Assembly (NCBI GenBank): GCA_019119595.1
Contig: DWWS01000062.1
Span: 1 to 62,120 of the forward strand
Length of the DNA stretch: 62,120 bases
DNA from: Candidatus Eisenbergiella merdavium
Lineage (GTDB): Bacteria > Bacillota > Clostridia > Lachnospirales > Lachnospiraceae
Direction of reading: 5' to 3'
Part shown: positions 1 through 7,382 of the stretch, piece after piece
Layout of the letters: each line of letters begins with the position of its first letter
How positions within the stretch are numbered: the first letter of the stretch is position 1
Notes under the pieces: generated by a model
What the model saw: only the letters and a program-made list of their open reading frames with translations
Database searches by the model: none
Told to the model about the DNA's origin: nothing
Made by a program: the position numbers and the translations under genes

Positions 1-423
1 TTTGGCGTTGTAGTTTGTGGTCTTGATCTCCAGAATAGCGGTGGTGCCGTCCGGCAGTTCTACAAAGTAGTCCACATCCGCCAGCATCCAGGGATACTTC
101 GGGTGCTGGAACATCTTTTTGATCTGATAGACCTTGTAGCCGGTCCGGTGCTGGAAGATCTTCGCCACCAGCGGTTCCAACAGGTGCCCCATCTCCAGGG
201 CCACCCAGTTGTCCTCATGGTCCTCGACCACGGCAATGTTCAGCTTGTCATAAAACAGATCCCGGGCCGTCCGCCACGGTGAAATGCCCAGCAGAGCTGC
301 AACATCGCTGCCTCCAATACCTTTCCGGCGGTAGGCAAGCCATTCCTCTTCGGATAAGCCTGCCGTTTCCACCAGCACCAGAGGCTGATACCGCTCTTTG
401 ACCGCCAAGCTGCCTGCCGGCAT
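1..423 (-). CDS. YqaJ-type viral recombinase / exonuclease, 3' end cut off by the window
   Basis: Encodes the N-terminal 141 residues of a lambda-exonuclease-like (YqaJ) nuclease, a family that resects DNA ends for single-strand-annealing recombination in phages and integrative elements. Visible landmarks are the opening box GIGGSDVAALLGISPW, a Glu-rich step (LEMGHLLEP), the metal-ligand region LADVDYF and the EIKTTN motif just before the window edge. The start is fixed by a GGAGG-rich Shine-Dalgarno 8 bases upstream. The stop of a 51-residue ORF lies 2 bases before this ATG, so the two are probably co-translated. A RecT/Bet partner would be expected beyond the left edge. The family call rests on motif recall and is fairly secure. 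Confidence 0.8.
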   Translation of the reverse strand, partial: MPAGSLAVKERYQPLVLVETAGLSEEEWLAYRRKGIGGSDVAALLGISPWRTARDLFYDKLNIAVVEDHEDNWVALEMGHLLEPLVAKIFQHRTGYKVYQIKKMFQHPKYPWMLADVDYFVELPDGTTAILEIKTTNYNAK

Positions 424-425
424 AC

Positions 426-581
426 TCAACACCCCCTCCGGGTCCTGCGGGGAATAACAGGGGCTCGAATCACCGGGCAGCGTTTCCGCGCGGTCTGATT
501 CAGTTTCTGATACTGTCGCCAGTTCTCAGCCGGCTTTTTCTTAGTTGTCAGGCGCTCCTGACTTTTCTGTTTCACATTCAT
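426..581 (-). CDS. Small basic protein, 51 residues, of unknown function
   Basis: A short, strongly basic ORF starting MNVKQKSQERL and ending in an Arg/Pro-rich tail. It stops two bases before the YqaJ-type start codon, which suggests a coupled operon. A purine-rich AAAGG lies 13 bases upstream of the ATG, a weak ribosome site. The frame stays open further upstream, but that extension runs through an intrinsic terminator hairpin (646-719), so the internal ATG is preferred. I do not recognise the family. A small nucleic-acid-binding accessory protein of the mobile element is possible, from charge and position only. Confidence 0.45.
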   Translation of the reverse strand: MNVKQKSQERLTTKKKPAENWRQYQKLNQTARKRCPVIRAPVIPRRTRRGC

Positions 582-645
582 GTGTGCATACCTGCCTTTC
601 TGTAATTTAGATATATCCTCAAAGCCGCGTTCCGGCATTTGGGCA

Positions 646-719
646 GAAAAAAAGCGAGGGTGACAAAGGGCGCAACGCCTGATGTCCATAGTTACCTATG
701 AACCAAAGTCATCCTCGCT
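646..719 (-). terminator. Second intrinsic terminator in the mobile-element leader
   Basis: Arms AGCGAGGGTGAC (653-664) and GTCATCCTCGCT (708-719) form a 12-bp stem with one G-U. On the minus strand the stem is followed by seven T residues (646-652). It lies downstream of the promoter at 901-929 and of a first terminator at 752-795, and upstream of the small ORF and the YqaJ-type gene. Confidence 0.75.
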
Positions 720-737
720 GGCGGAACTGAAGTCCCG

Positions 738-795
738 AAAAAACAAAAAAAGCCAGTAATATACCGGCCCAAAGGGGCGCAGTAATACTACTGGC
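738..795 (-). terminator. First intrinsic terminator in the mobile-element leader
   Basis: GCCAGTAGTAT pairs with ATATTACTGGC (11 bp, one wobble; arms at 785-795 and 752-762). An inner GCCC/GGGC stem closes the loop. A T-rich run of 13 bases broken by one G follows on the minus strand. About 100 nt of transcript would precede it, counting from the predicted start near 894. Confidence 0.75.
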
Positions 796-900
796 ACAAG
801 TACAAACTTAACTGCGTGTGCAATGCGGGCTTTTGGCCTGCGGTACAGAAACTCAGTCTGTATCCCACATGGGGAACGCACAAAAATCAATTACAGAAAC

Positions 901-929
901 AGTGTAACACAATATATTGAGATAGTCAA
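901..929 (-). promoter_or_regulatory. Minus-strand sigma-A-type promoter of the element's recombination genes
   Basis: TTGACT (924-929), a 17-base spacer and TACACT (901-906) read leftward toward the tandem terminators and the YqaJ-type gene. The inverted repeat at 908-951 covers the spacer and the region upstream of the -35, so the promoter is probably repressor-controlled. Confidence 0.65.
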
Positions 930-951
930 GGTGCAATAACTATATATTGTG
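908..951. promoter_or_regulatory. Palindromic operator candidate
   Basis: CACAATATAT (908-917) and ATATATTGTG (942-951) are perfect 10-bp inverted copies separated by 24 bases. They bracket the -35 box of the leftward promoter. The repressor is not in the window. The spacing is unusual for one dimer and could serve a looped or tetrameric repressor. Confidence 0.5.
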
Positions 952-1279
952 CTTTATTCTTAACTACACCCATTCCACGAAAAAATCTGCCAAATGATTT
1001 GAATGTGCAGAAAAATATTGATGGTTCACTATTTATAGGGCGTACAGACATGGCATGGGACTCCGTAGCCAGTCTGCACGCTCTTTTTGTACCTTGACAA
1101 GTCCCATAACCTTTTCCATTGGAGTTATACAGGGATCGCGGACAGTGTGCGATGACCACAAGGAGCCCGCCCACGATTGAAATACCGCACAGCGGGCCCT
1201 GACAATACGCGGCGGAAGCCCCGGCGCAGGAAATGGCCTTTGGAAAGTGATTTTGACCATCCAGAAATAAATAATCGGA
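952..1279. other. Non-coding regulatory interval of the mobile element
   Basis: About 330 bases between the divergent promoters. I see no convincing gene. It contains a strong imperfect hairpin: GCGTaCAGAC (1040-1049) pairs with GTCTGcACGC (1072-1081), continued inward by TGGC/GCCA, and is followed on the plus strand by TCTTTTTGT. ATGGGACT at 1055 is also repeated inverted at 1100. A terminator facing xis, an origin of transfer or an attachment-arm structure are all possible. Confidence 0.4.
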
Positions 1280-1308
1280 TTGAATTGAGGGCCCTATTAT
1301 TATATAAT
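1280..1308 (+). promoter_or_regulatory. Promoter of the xis-int operon
   Basis: TTGAAT (1280-1285), a 17-base spacer and TATAAT (1303-1308). The predicted start near 1315 excludes the in-frame GTG at 1313 as the xis start codon. Confidence 0.7.
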
Positions 1309-1366
1309 TAAGGTGCTATTACAGACTATGGATTCCTCAATCCGTCCGATTGTAAGAAGGGAGGTA

Positions 1367-1588
1367 ATGACGATCGGACGCACAGAAAAATTCACCAATC
1401 CAACTGTTGCAAAGAGGACCTATACTGTTGCAGAAGTAATGGATATTCTTGGTGTCAGTAGGAAAAAAGCATACGAACTGTGCAATTCCGGTAGCTTTAA
1501 GATTGTCCACATTGGCAGAAGCATACGGGTTTCTAAGGCCTCTTTTGATGCATGGTTGGATAACCAATCGTCTCAAATGGAGGAATAA
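1367..1588 (+). CDS. xis: Excisionase-family DNA-binding protein
   Basis: A 73-residue protein with a single MerR/excisionase-type winged helix: RTYTVAEVMDILGVSRKKAY is the helix-turn-helix, followed by the wing IVHIGRSIRVSKASFDAWL. Proteins of this kind bend the attachment-site arms and bias the neighbouring integrase toward excision. It is followed 65 bases later by the integrase in the same direction, under one promoter. ATG 1367 has AAGGGAGG close upstream. An in-frame ATG at 1328 (13 residues longer) cannot be excluded. The role is inferred from fold and neighbour. Confidence 0.8.
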   Translation: MTIGRTEKFTNPTVAKRTYTVAEVMDILGVSRKKAYELCNSGSFKIVHIGRSIRVSKASFDAWLDNQSSQMEE

Positions 1589-1653
1589 TCGAATATGGAA
1601 TCTTTAGTCTATAAAAAGAACTGCACCATCTCTCTTTGGGGAGGTGAAGTGTA

Positions 1654-3096
1654 ATGGCAAGTATTAGCAAACGAAATGGGAAATACGCTGTCACATACTA
1701 CGAAGGTGACGACAGGCATCCTGTTATGAAATCGGGACTGACGGCATCTCAGGCAGAGAAATTGCGTGACAAGAAAAATGCTGAAGAAAAGAAGTGGCGT
1801 GAACAGAGAAAAAAGGCGCGTGAAAAAGCGAAGAAGCAAGTAGTCAAAGCTGTTTCCAACAATGCTGGCGATAACCCTACCGATGCGACTCTCGAAGAAT
1901 ACATGGAAGAATTCATTGAGAAATATGGAACAAAGCATTGGGGTGATTCGTACTATACCAGCTCCCGCTCCAGAATGATTAACTATGTTTACCCCCATTT
2001 TGGTCAGCACAAGATTGTCGATATTACTACACAAATGATCGATACTTACTATGATTTTCTGATCAAAGAGTGCCCTCTCGTGGCAAACAGAGGGAAACAA
2101 AAGGGTAGTGATGAAGGCGGGCATGTTACCTCTGCTATTGTGCGTGACATCCATAAGGTACTCCGGACTGCTTTTAATCAAGCTCGAAAGTGGAAGTACA
2201 TTCGGCAAAACCCATTTAATGACGCGGATCTTCCCGAACATAAGGAGGAAGAGCGTCCAGCCTTTTCACCCGATGAATTTGAATGGATACTGGATTACAC
2301 TGACGATCCAAGTGACTATGAGCGATACACGATACATGTTGCTCTTGCCATTCAGTATTACTGCACAACTCGTGGTGGAGAAGTAGGTGGGCTTCAATGG
2401 CCGGATTACAACCGGACTGAGAAAACCTTGCACATTTACAAAGCACTTGATAGGGTGGCGAAAAAGAATCTCAACTTGCCGAAACTCATCATTTACTATA
2501 CTTTTCCAATTATGAACGCATACAACAAAACGGTGGTCGTTCTGAAAGCTCCCAAGACAGAAGCTACGGAGAGGTTTAGCAAATTGAACAACCTTATGAT
2601 TGAAAAGCTTGATCAGCTGAAGAAAATGCAGGAAGAAATGATTGCCAATATCTTCGGCGACGATTATCAAGACAATCAGTTAATTATCTGCCAGCCCAAT
2701 GGACGCCCTATCATGCAGGAGCAGTTGAACCGGAAGTTTAAAGATATTATTGTGGAAATGCGTGAAAATGGTTATAAGTTTACCAGCGTCCCAGAAGACA
2801 AACTGGACGATGTTGTTTTCCATAGTGTCCGTGCTGCCAGCGCCACAAAGAAAATGCAAGTTTCTAACGGCAATCTGAAAGCGGTGATGCGAGCAGGCGG
2901 GTGGGCAGAACCTGATATGGTAATCCGCTATTCAAAAGCTTATGACGACGATCAAGTAAAAATCGCGCAAAAGATGGAAGAGGATTATCACAAGGGCGGA
3001 GATGCCAAACCACAGCAGGACGCAGAAGAACTACTTCGTATCATTCAGGATAATCCAGAGCTGTTAACTAAATTGCTGGCGGCCATAAAACCTTAG
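1654..3096 (+). CDS. int: Tyrosine recombinase (integrase) of the mobile element
   Basis: A 480-residue site-specific integrase. The order is an AP2-like arm-binding N-terminus (SKRNGKYAVTYYEGDD), a Lys/Glu-rich coiled linker, a SAM-like core-binding domain (about residues 75-185) and the catalytic domain. Active-site residues visible are Arg240 (TRGGEVGGL), His390 and Arg393 (HSVRAA), Trp417 (GGWAEPD) and the nucleophile Tyr426 (VIRYSKAY). An insertion before the second box makes it longer than a typical 380-400-residue family member. GGGGAGGTGAAG precedes the ATG. Its 3' end faces tRNA-Arg(CCU), the presumed target. Confidence 0.95.
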   Translation: MASISKRNGKYAVTYYEGDDRHPVMKSGLTASQAEKLRDKKNAEEKKWREQRKKAREKAKKQVVKAVSNNAGDNPTDATLEEYMEEFIEKYGTKHWGDSYYTSSRSRMINYVYPHFGQHKIVDITTQMIDTYYDFLIKECPLVANRGKQKGSDEGGHVTSAIVRDIHKVLRTAFNQARKWKYIRQNPFNDADLPEHKEEERPAFSPDEFEWILDYTDDPSDYERYTIHVALAIQYYCTTRGGEVGGLQWPDYNRTEKTLHIYKALDRVAKKNLNLPKLIIYYTFPIMNAYNKTVVVLKAPKTEATERFSKLNNLMIEKLDQLKKMQEEMIANIFGDDYQDNQLIICQPNGRPIMQEQLNRKFKDIIVEMRENGYKFTSVPEDKLDDVVFHSVRAASATKKMQVSNGNLKAVMRAGGWAEPDMVIRYSKAYDDDQVKIAQKMEEDYHKGGDAKPQQDAEELLRIIQDNPELLTKLLAAIKP

Positions 3097-3184
3097 CGCA
3101 AATTTCCGCAGAAGGCTTCAAAAACCTTAGCAGGGGTGATTTTCACCTCAAAAACAGCCTTCCTGTATGAGCAAAAACCTTAGC
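3087..3184 (+). repeat. Three direct copies of AAAACCTTAGC, possible integrase-binding sites
   Basis: The 11-mer AAAACCTTAGC occurs exactly at 3087-3097 (over the int stop codon), 3121-3131 and 3174-3184. The hexamer CCTTAG recurs in the tRNA-Arg anticodon-loop core (CCTTAGGAGG) and its scar copy at 3548. Position between int and the attachment site suits integrase or Xis arm sites. This is inference. Confidence 0.45.
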
Positions 3185-3224
3185 TGTGTTAGCCCGAAAA
3201 AAGGATGGGGAACATAAATGAAAG

Positions 3225-3268
3225 GCAAAAAAATTGCTTGCCTACAATCGCAACTTGTAAGCAAGCAA
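3225..3268 (-). terminator. Terminator of tRNA-Arg
   Basis: TTGCTTGC (3261-3268 read on the minus strand) pairs with GCAAGCAA (3234-3241), followed on the minus strand by a T run. It lies just downstream of the tRNA 3' end. Confidence 0.7.
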
Positions 3269-3302
3269 AAACGCCGGAAACCCTTATCCGACAATGATTG
3301 TC

Positions 3303-3379
3303 TGGCGTGCCAGAAGGGACTTGAACCCCCGACACCCGCCTTAGGAGGGCGGTGCTCTATCCAACTGAGCTACTGGCAC
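3303..3379 (-). tRNA. tRNA-Arg (anticodon CCU)
   Basis: A full cloverleaf. The acceptor stem GTGCCAG/CTGGCAC is perfect and is followed by a G discriminator and an encoded CCA (3303-3305). The D arm TAGCTCAGTTGGATAGAGC, the anticodon loop CTCCTAA (anticodon CCT) and a T arm with GGTTCAAGTCC are present. It is the only complete copy of three tandem units and the presumed integration target of the adjacent element, whose attachment junction gives it its 3' half. Confidence 0.93.
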
Positions 3380-3445
3380 ATATTAAATTTTGAACTTAAC
3401 AAAGTTATCCCACGCTGCCTCCTTTAGTGAACCGTAGTTAGTTCT

Positions 3446-3485
3446 CTTAGGAGGCGAACGCTCTATCCTGCTGAGCTACAGAGAC
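3446..3485 (-). pseudogene. tRNA-Arg 5'-half remnant 1
   Basis: Contains acceptor 5' strand GTCTCTG, the D arm TAGCTCAGCAGGATAGAGC and the anticodon loop CTCCTAA, then diverges. No T arm or 3' acceptor strand follows. The upper anticodon stem has a mismatch. It starts 106 bases from the intact gene and is probably an attachment-site scar. Confidence 0.75.
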
Positions 3486-3545
3486 ATCTATACAATATTT
3501 ACTTTTTGACGGCCAACTTTTTTCCTCAGTTGATAGTTGTAACGC

Positions 3546-3588
3546 AACCTTAGGAGGCGGTCGCTCTATCCAACTGAGCTACGGAAAC
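3546..3588 (-). pseudogene. tRNA-Arg 5'-half remnant 2
   Basis: Contains acceptor 5' strand GTTTCCG, the D arm TAGCTCAGTTGGATAGAGC and CCTCCTAAGG, then unrelated sequence. It lies 103 bases upstream of remnant 1 and is nearest the promoter, so it may be the 5' half of the ancestral gene. Confidence 0.75.
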
Positions 3589-3598
3589 GTACTATATT

Positions 3599-3627
3599 AT
3601 TTTAACTCAATTTTAGTAAAATGTCTA
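3599..3627 (-). promoter_or_regulatory. Promoter of the tRNA-Arg unit array
   Basis: TAGACA (3622-3627), a 17-base spacer and TAAAAT (3599-3604) read toward the three tRNA-Arg units. I see no promoter between the remnants and the intact tRNA, so the functional tRNA may be processed from a precursor that includes both remnants. Confidence 0.5.
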
Positions 3628-3723
3628 CTGCTTTATATAACGAATTTTCGTTCTAAAATTTTTGTTCAATCATAAATAATATAGTGATTTTGCAAATAAA
3701 CGAAACTGCCCATCCGGATAATC

Positions 3724-4623
3724 CTATTCCCCCGGATAATTCACAGCGCCCTGCAGCCAGACAACTCCCTTAAACCGTCTTCCCACAACCGGTTCTCCGA
3801 ACAGGTCAGCTCCATTGATACACACATCAAAGGTCAGATCATTGCATTCCACCGTCATGAGCCATATTTTTTCACCAGTCAGCCGGTTATTCACACTGCG
3901 GCATTCCTGGATTTCTCCCAGAATGGAATACTGATCGCATTCCACCCCATAGGGCATGAAATAGGTATCCACCAGACTGAATACATCCTCCTGCTGAATC
4001 TTGCGGGAAATCGCGGTATAAGTATCCATATCCTCCAGGGTCAGGCTTTCTATGGCGTCCTCATCTCCCCTTCTGGCTGCTTCGATCAGCTGGCTTCGGG
4101 TGATGGAGGAACGTTGGATCTTCCTCTTCTGCTTTTCACTTTTCCGGATGGGCATCATGATGGAGCCCTGATCCGCCAGGGCTGAAAGAGTCAGACTGGT
4201 TCCCTTCACGGGAAGGGCGTCCCTGTTCCTGTATTTGATGTAAGAAATCATGTTCTGCAGATAGAAGATCAGGGTCACTCCAACCTTCACATCGTCGCAT
4301 ACGCCGGCATAGGATTCTGTCGCGGCATGCCTCTCGATGCTGATGTCCTCCATGGAGCTAATTCCGCTCCCTCTCAGATAGGGATAAAAGTAGTAATAGA
4401 TAAAATGATCCTCATCATCCATCTCGCCGCATACCGCGATTCCCATATTGTCCGCAAAATTCCTGCAAAACTCGACCAGTACCGTATCTTCCTTCTCTCT
4501 GTCCGTCGTATAATTCCTGCTGTCCGCATGGAGGATCACATCCTTGACGAGAGCCTGTATTTCCTTTGTCGATGTAAGCCTGCTGAATCCGATTGATCTT
4601 AAAAATCTGTGCAAGAATTTCAC
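3724..4623 (-). CDS. DUF3881-like protein
   Basis: A 299-residue soluble protein. The N-terminus (FLRSIGFSRL) and overall length match my memory of the DUF3881 family of clostridia, which has no known function. The middle contains a Ser/Arg/Lys-rich linker (about 165-185) and the C-terminal third has a beta-rich segment ending GVVWLQGAVNYPGE. The frame opens with GTG 4623; a TTG three codons later (MHRFLRSIGFS) would match family N-termini equally well. It follows serS by 35 bases on the same strand, so it is probably the last gene of the par-serS operon. Confidence 0.65.
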   Translation of the reverse strand: MKFLHRFLRSIGFSRLTSTKEIQALVKDVILHADSRNYTTDREKEDTVLVEFCRNFADNMGIAVCGEMDDEDHFIYYYFYPYLRGSGISSMEDISIERHAATESYAGVCDDVKVGVTLIFYLQNMISYIKYRNRDALPVKGTSLTLSALADQGSIMMPIRKSEKQKRKIQRSSITRSQLIEAARRGDEDAIESLTLEDMDTYTAISRKIQQEDVFSLVDTYFMPYGVECDQYSILGEIQECRSVNNRLTGEKIWLMTVECNDLTFDVCINGADLFGEPVVGRRFKGVVWLQGAVNYPGE

Positions 4624-4658
4624 CCCGCATTTCTCTTCTATCTGCGGCAGAATCCGTT

Positions 4659-5936
4659 TTACCGGATTTCAGCCATTCCTCCCATGTACGGACGCAGTAC
4701 CTCAGGAATTCTTACCGATCCGTCCGCCTGGAGGTTGTTTTCCAGAAATGCGATCAGCATTCTGGGCGGAGCCACTACCGTATTATTCAGCGTGTGGGCA
4801 AAATATTTTCCTTTTTCACCGTTTACACGGATCTTCAGTCTTCTTGCCTGTGCGTCGCCGAGGTTGGAGCAGCTTCCTACTTCAAAATATTTCTTCTGTC
4901 TGGGAGACCAGGCTTCCACGTCCACGGATTTCACCTTCAGGTCAGCCAGATCGCCGGAGCAGCATTCCAAGGTTCTTACCGGAATATCCAGGGAACGGAA
5001 AAGATCCACCGTATTCTGCCACAGCTTATCAAACCACATCGGAGAATCCTCAGGTTTGCAGACCACGATCATCTCCTGCTTTTCAAACTGATGGATCCTG
5101 TATACGCCTCTTTCCTCCAGTCCGTGCGCGCCCTTTTCCTTACGGAAGCAGGGAGAATAGCTGGTGAGGGTCTTGGGAAGCTCCTCCTCCGGAATGATCG
5201 TGTCGATGAATTTTCCGATCATGGAATGCTCGCTGGTTCCGATCAGGTACAGATCCTCACCCTCGATCTTGTACATCATGGCGTCCATTTCCGCAAAGCT
5301 CATAACGCCGGTAACCACGTTGCTTCTGATCATAAAAGGAGGTACGCAGTAGGTAAAGCCTCTGTTGATCATGAAATCCCTTGCGTAGGAGATCACAGCG
5401 GAATGCAGTCTTGCAATATCTCCCATCAGATAATAAAATCCGTTTCCGGCCACTCTTCTTGCGCTGTCCAGATCGATTCCGTTAAAGCGCTCCATGATAT
5501 CCGTGTGATAAGGGATTTCAAAATCAGGAACCACCGGCTCTCCGTATTTTTTCACTTCCACATTTTCACTGTCGTCTTTTCCGATCGGTACGGAAGGATC
5601 AATGATATTCGGGATCACCATCATGTCTTTCAGGATTTTTTCCTGAAGCTCTGCTTCCTTCTTTTCCAGCTCCTCCAGACGTTTTGCCCCTGCGGCAACC
5701 TCCGCTTTCTTTGCCTCAGCCTCTTCCTTTTTTCCGGCCTTCATCAGTCCGCCGATCTCTTTGGAAATTTTATTTCTGTTGGCGCGCAGCTCGTCCGCTT
5801 CCTGCTGGGTCTGTCTGCTCTCTTTATCAAGAGCGATCACCTCGTCCACAAGAGGAAGCTTTTCATCCTGAAATTTCTTTCTGATATTTTCCTTTACCGC
5901 TTCCGGGTTTTCCCTTAAAAATTTAATGTCGATCAT
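4659..5936 (-). CDS. serS: Seryl-tRNA synthetase
   Basis: A 425-residue cytosolic class II aminoacyl-tRNA synthetase that charges tRNA-Ser. The N-terminal antiparallel coiled coil (about residues 25-100, Glu/Lys/Ala-rich) grips the tRNA long arm. The catalytic core shows the TSEHSMIG serine pocket, motif 2 (CFRKEKGAHGLEERGVYRIH) and motif 3 (NNTVVAPPRMLIAFLEN). Length is typical. The start has GGAG six bases upstream. No T-box leader is present, since only 40 bases separate it from the DUF4446 gene. It appears to be read with parAB. Confidence 0.97.
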   Translation of the reverse strand: MIDIKFLRENPEAVKENIRKKFQDEKLPLVDEVIALDKESRQTQQEADELRANRNKISKEIGGLMKAGKKEEAEAKKAEVAAGAKRLEELEKKEAELQEKILKDMMVIPNIIDPSVPIGKDDSENVEVKKYGEPVVPDFEIPYHTDIMERFNGIDLDSARRVAGNGFYYLMGDIARLHSAVISYARDFMINRGFTYCVPPFMIRSNVVTGVMSFAEMDAMMYKIEGEDLYLIGTSEHSMIGKFIDTIIPEEELPKTLTSYSPCFRKEKGAHGLEERGVYRIHQFEKQEMIVVCKPEDSPMWFDKLWQNTVDLFRSLDIPVRTLECCSGDLADLKVKSVDVEAWSPRQKKYFEVGSCSNLGDAQARRLKIRVNGEKGKYFAHTLNNTVVAPPRMLIAFLENNLQADGSVRIPEVLRPYMGGMAEIR

Positions 5937-5976
5937 GATTTTCTCCTCTCTCTTTTCTGATCACTTTTCAGTCTGC

Positions 5977-6486
5977 TTAATATCCCATCGCCTGATCCAG
6001 GGCCTTCTTTTCCTCTTCTCCAAGAGTAATGGCACATTCGCCCTTTTTCACTTCTTTTGTGTATGTATAGCAGCCTTCGCTGCTCTGAACGGAATTCAGG
6101 ATAAAGCCGTCGTCCTTCTGATTCAGCAGTGCCAGACAAAAGCTGAGCTGTCCTCCCATCTGGCTGAAAGCGTCATATTTCACAACGCCCAGCTTCTGAT
6201 AACAGTATTCCATTCTTTTCTGGATATCTCTGATATCCTTTCTGTTTTTCTCCGCTTCCTGGCGGATATGCTCGTTATCGTCATACAGACCCTCAATCTT
6301 CTGCTCTAGGCTTTTTGCGTCCTTTCCTTTCATAAACTTTGCATATTTCTTTTGCAGCTTATTCAGCTTGCTGAACTGGATGATAATGAGAACCAACAGA
6401 ATAATGATCAAAACCAGCATCCCGATCAGCACGTATGCAATGTCCAGTTCTCCCAGTCCAATGCTCTGCAGTAAATTACTCGTCAT
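5977..6486 (-). CDS. DUF4446 family membrane-anchored coiled-coil protein
   Basis: A 169-residue protein with one N-terminal transmembrane helix (about residues 15-40, Leu/Ile/Val-rich), a charged coiled coil (about 43-95) and a small C-terminal globular domain with the pattern YDAFSQMGGQLSFCLALLNQKDDGFIL, characteristic of DUF4446. The family is typically encoded next to parB in clostridia, as here (22 bases downstream). Function is unknown; a membrane-linked role near the chromosome-segregation machinery is an inference from synteny. Confidence 0.8.
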   Translation of the reverse strand: MTSNLLQSIGLGELDIAYVLIGMLVLIIILLVLIIIQFSKLNKLQKKYAKFMKGKDAKSLEQKIEGLYDDNEHIRQEAEKNRKDIRDIQKRMEYCYQKLGVVKYDAFSQMGGQLSFCLALLNQKDDGFILNSVQSSEGCYTYTKEVKKGECAITLGEEEKKALDQAMGY

Positions 6487-6508
6487 ATTTTCTCCTCATC
6501 CGTATTTC

Positions 6509-7378
6509 TTATGCCTGTGTCAGGTATTCCATCAATCTGTCAAGATCGTCATGACCATAAAACTCAATCTCTATTTTCCCATTTCCATTCTCTCTTGAAG
6601 AAATGGAAACCTTTCTTCCCAACGATTCCTTCAACTTTTCCTCCAGATTCTGATAAATAATGGCAAGAGACTCATTCTCCTTCTTTTTGGGCTTTTCTGG
6701 CTTACTCAGCTTCTTAACCAGCTTTTCCACTTCCCTCACGCTCAGCTTTTCATCAAAAACAATCTGGGCGATGCGGTACTGCTCCTCCGGATCCTCTATG
6801 GCGAGCAACGCTCTTGCATGTCCGGTGGTCAGCATTTCATTTATGACCATCTGCTGTACCTCATCGCACAGCTTCAGAAGGCGCATGGAATTGGTAACTG
6901 CTGTTCTGCTCTTTGAAACCCGTTCTGCCACTTCATCCTGTTTCAGATTAAATTCTGTCAGCAGTCTTTTATATGCCTGGGCCTCTTCAATAGGATTCAG
7001 GTTTTCACGCTGGATATTTTCAATCAGGGAAATCTCCACCACTTCCTGATCCGTGAGTTCTCTGACGATGACCGGTATTTCCTTCAGTCCGGCGAGCTTC
7101 GCCGCTCTCCAGCGTCTCTCTCCTGCTATGATCTCATAATGATCCTTTTTATTCTGTACCAGAATCGGCTGCAGCAGTCCAAACTGTTTGATGGATTCCG
7201 CAAGCTCCATCAGGGAATCCTCATCAAAATTTTTCCGTGGCTGACCTCCGTTTGGTTCTACCATCGTGATCTTCACCATGGTTTCCGGCTTCTTTTCTTC
7301 CTTTTCCTGCTTTGGTGCTTCTGTAATTGTTTTTGGAATCAGGGAATCCAGTCCCTTTCCAAGTCCTCTTGCCGCCAT
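6509..7378 (-). CDS. parB: Chromosome-partitioning protein ParB (Spo0J)
   Basis: A 289-residue CTP-dependent DNA clamp that loads at parS and recruits SMC. It starts with the canonical MAARGLGKGLDSLIP leader. The N-terminal CTPase fold carries GERRWRAAKLAG, followed by the helix-turn-helix parS reader (DEVAERVSKSRTAVTNSMRLL) and a C-terminal dimerisation domain after a Lys-rich linker. An upstream in-frame ATG at 7456 lies inside parA and is rejected. The chosen ATG is 4 bases after the parA stop with AAAGG upstream. Two parS sites lie 1-2 kb away. Confidence 0.97.
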   Translation of the reverse strand: MAARGLGKGLDSLIPKTITEAPKQEKEEKKPETMVKITMVEPNGGQPRKNFDEDSLMELAESIKQFGLLQPILVQNKKDHYEIIAGERRWRAAKLAGLKEIPVIVRELTDQEVVEISLIENIQRENLNPIEEAQAYKRLLTEFNLKQDEVAERVSKSRTAVTNSMRLLKLCDEVQQMVINEMLTTGHARALLAIEDPEEQYRIAQIVFDEKLSVREVEKLVKKLSKPEKPKKKENESLAIIYQNLEEKLKESLGRKVSISSRENGNGKIEIEFYGHDDLDRLMEYLTQA

Positions 7379-7382
7379 TAAA

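Noticed and set aside
926..1260. Two overlapping minus-strand frames of 75-82 codons in the mobile element
   Set aside because: Neither has a ribosome site or known motif; both cross the hairpin and the leftward promoter region.
3218..3427. A 69-codon plus-strand frame
   Set aside because: It runs through the intact tRNA-Arg and its terminator.
4593..5918. A 441-codon plus-strand frame opposite serS
   Set aside because: Shadow of serS with no recognisable domain and no ribosome site.
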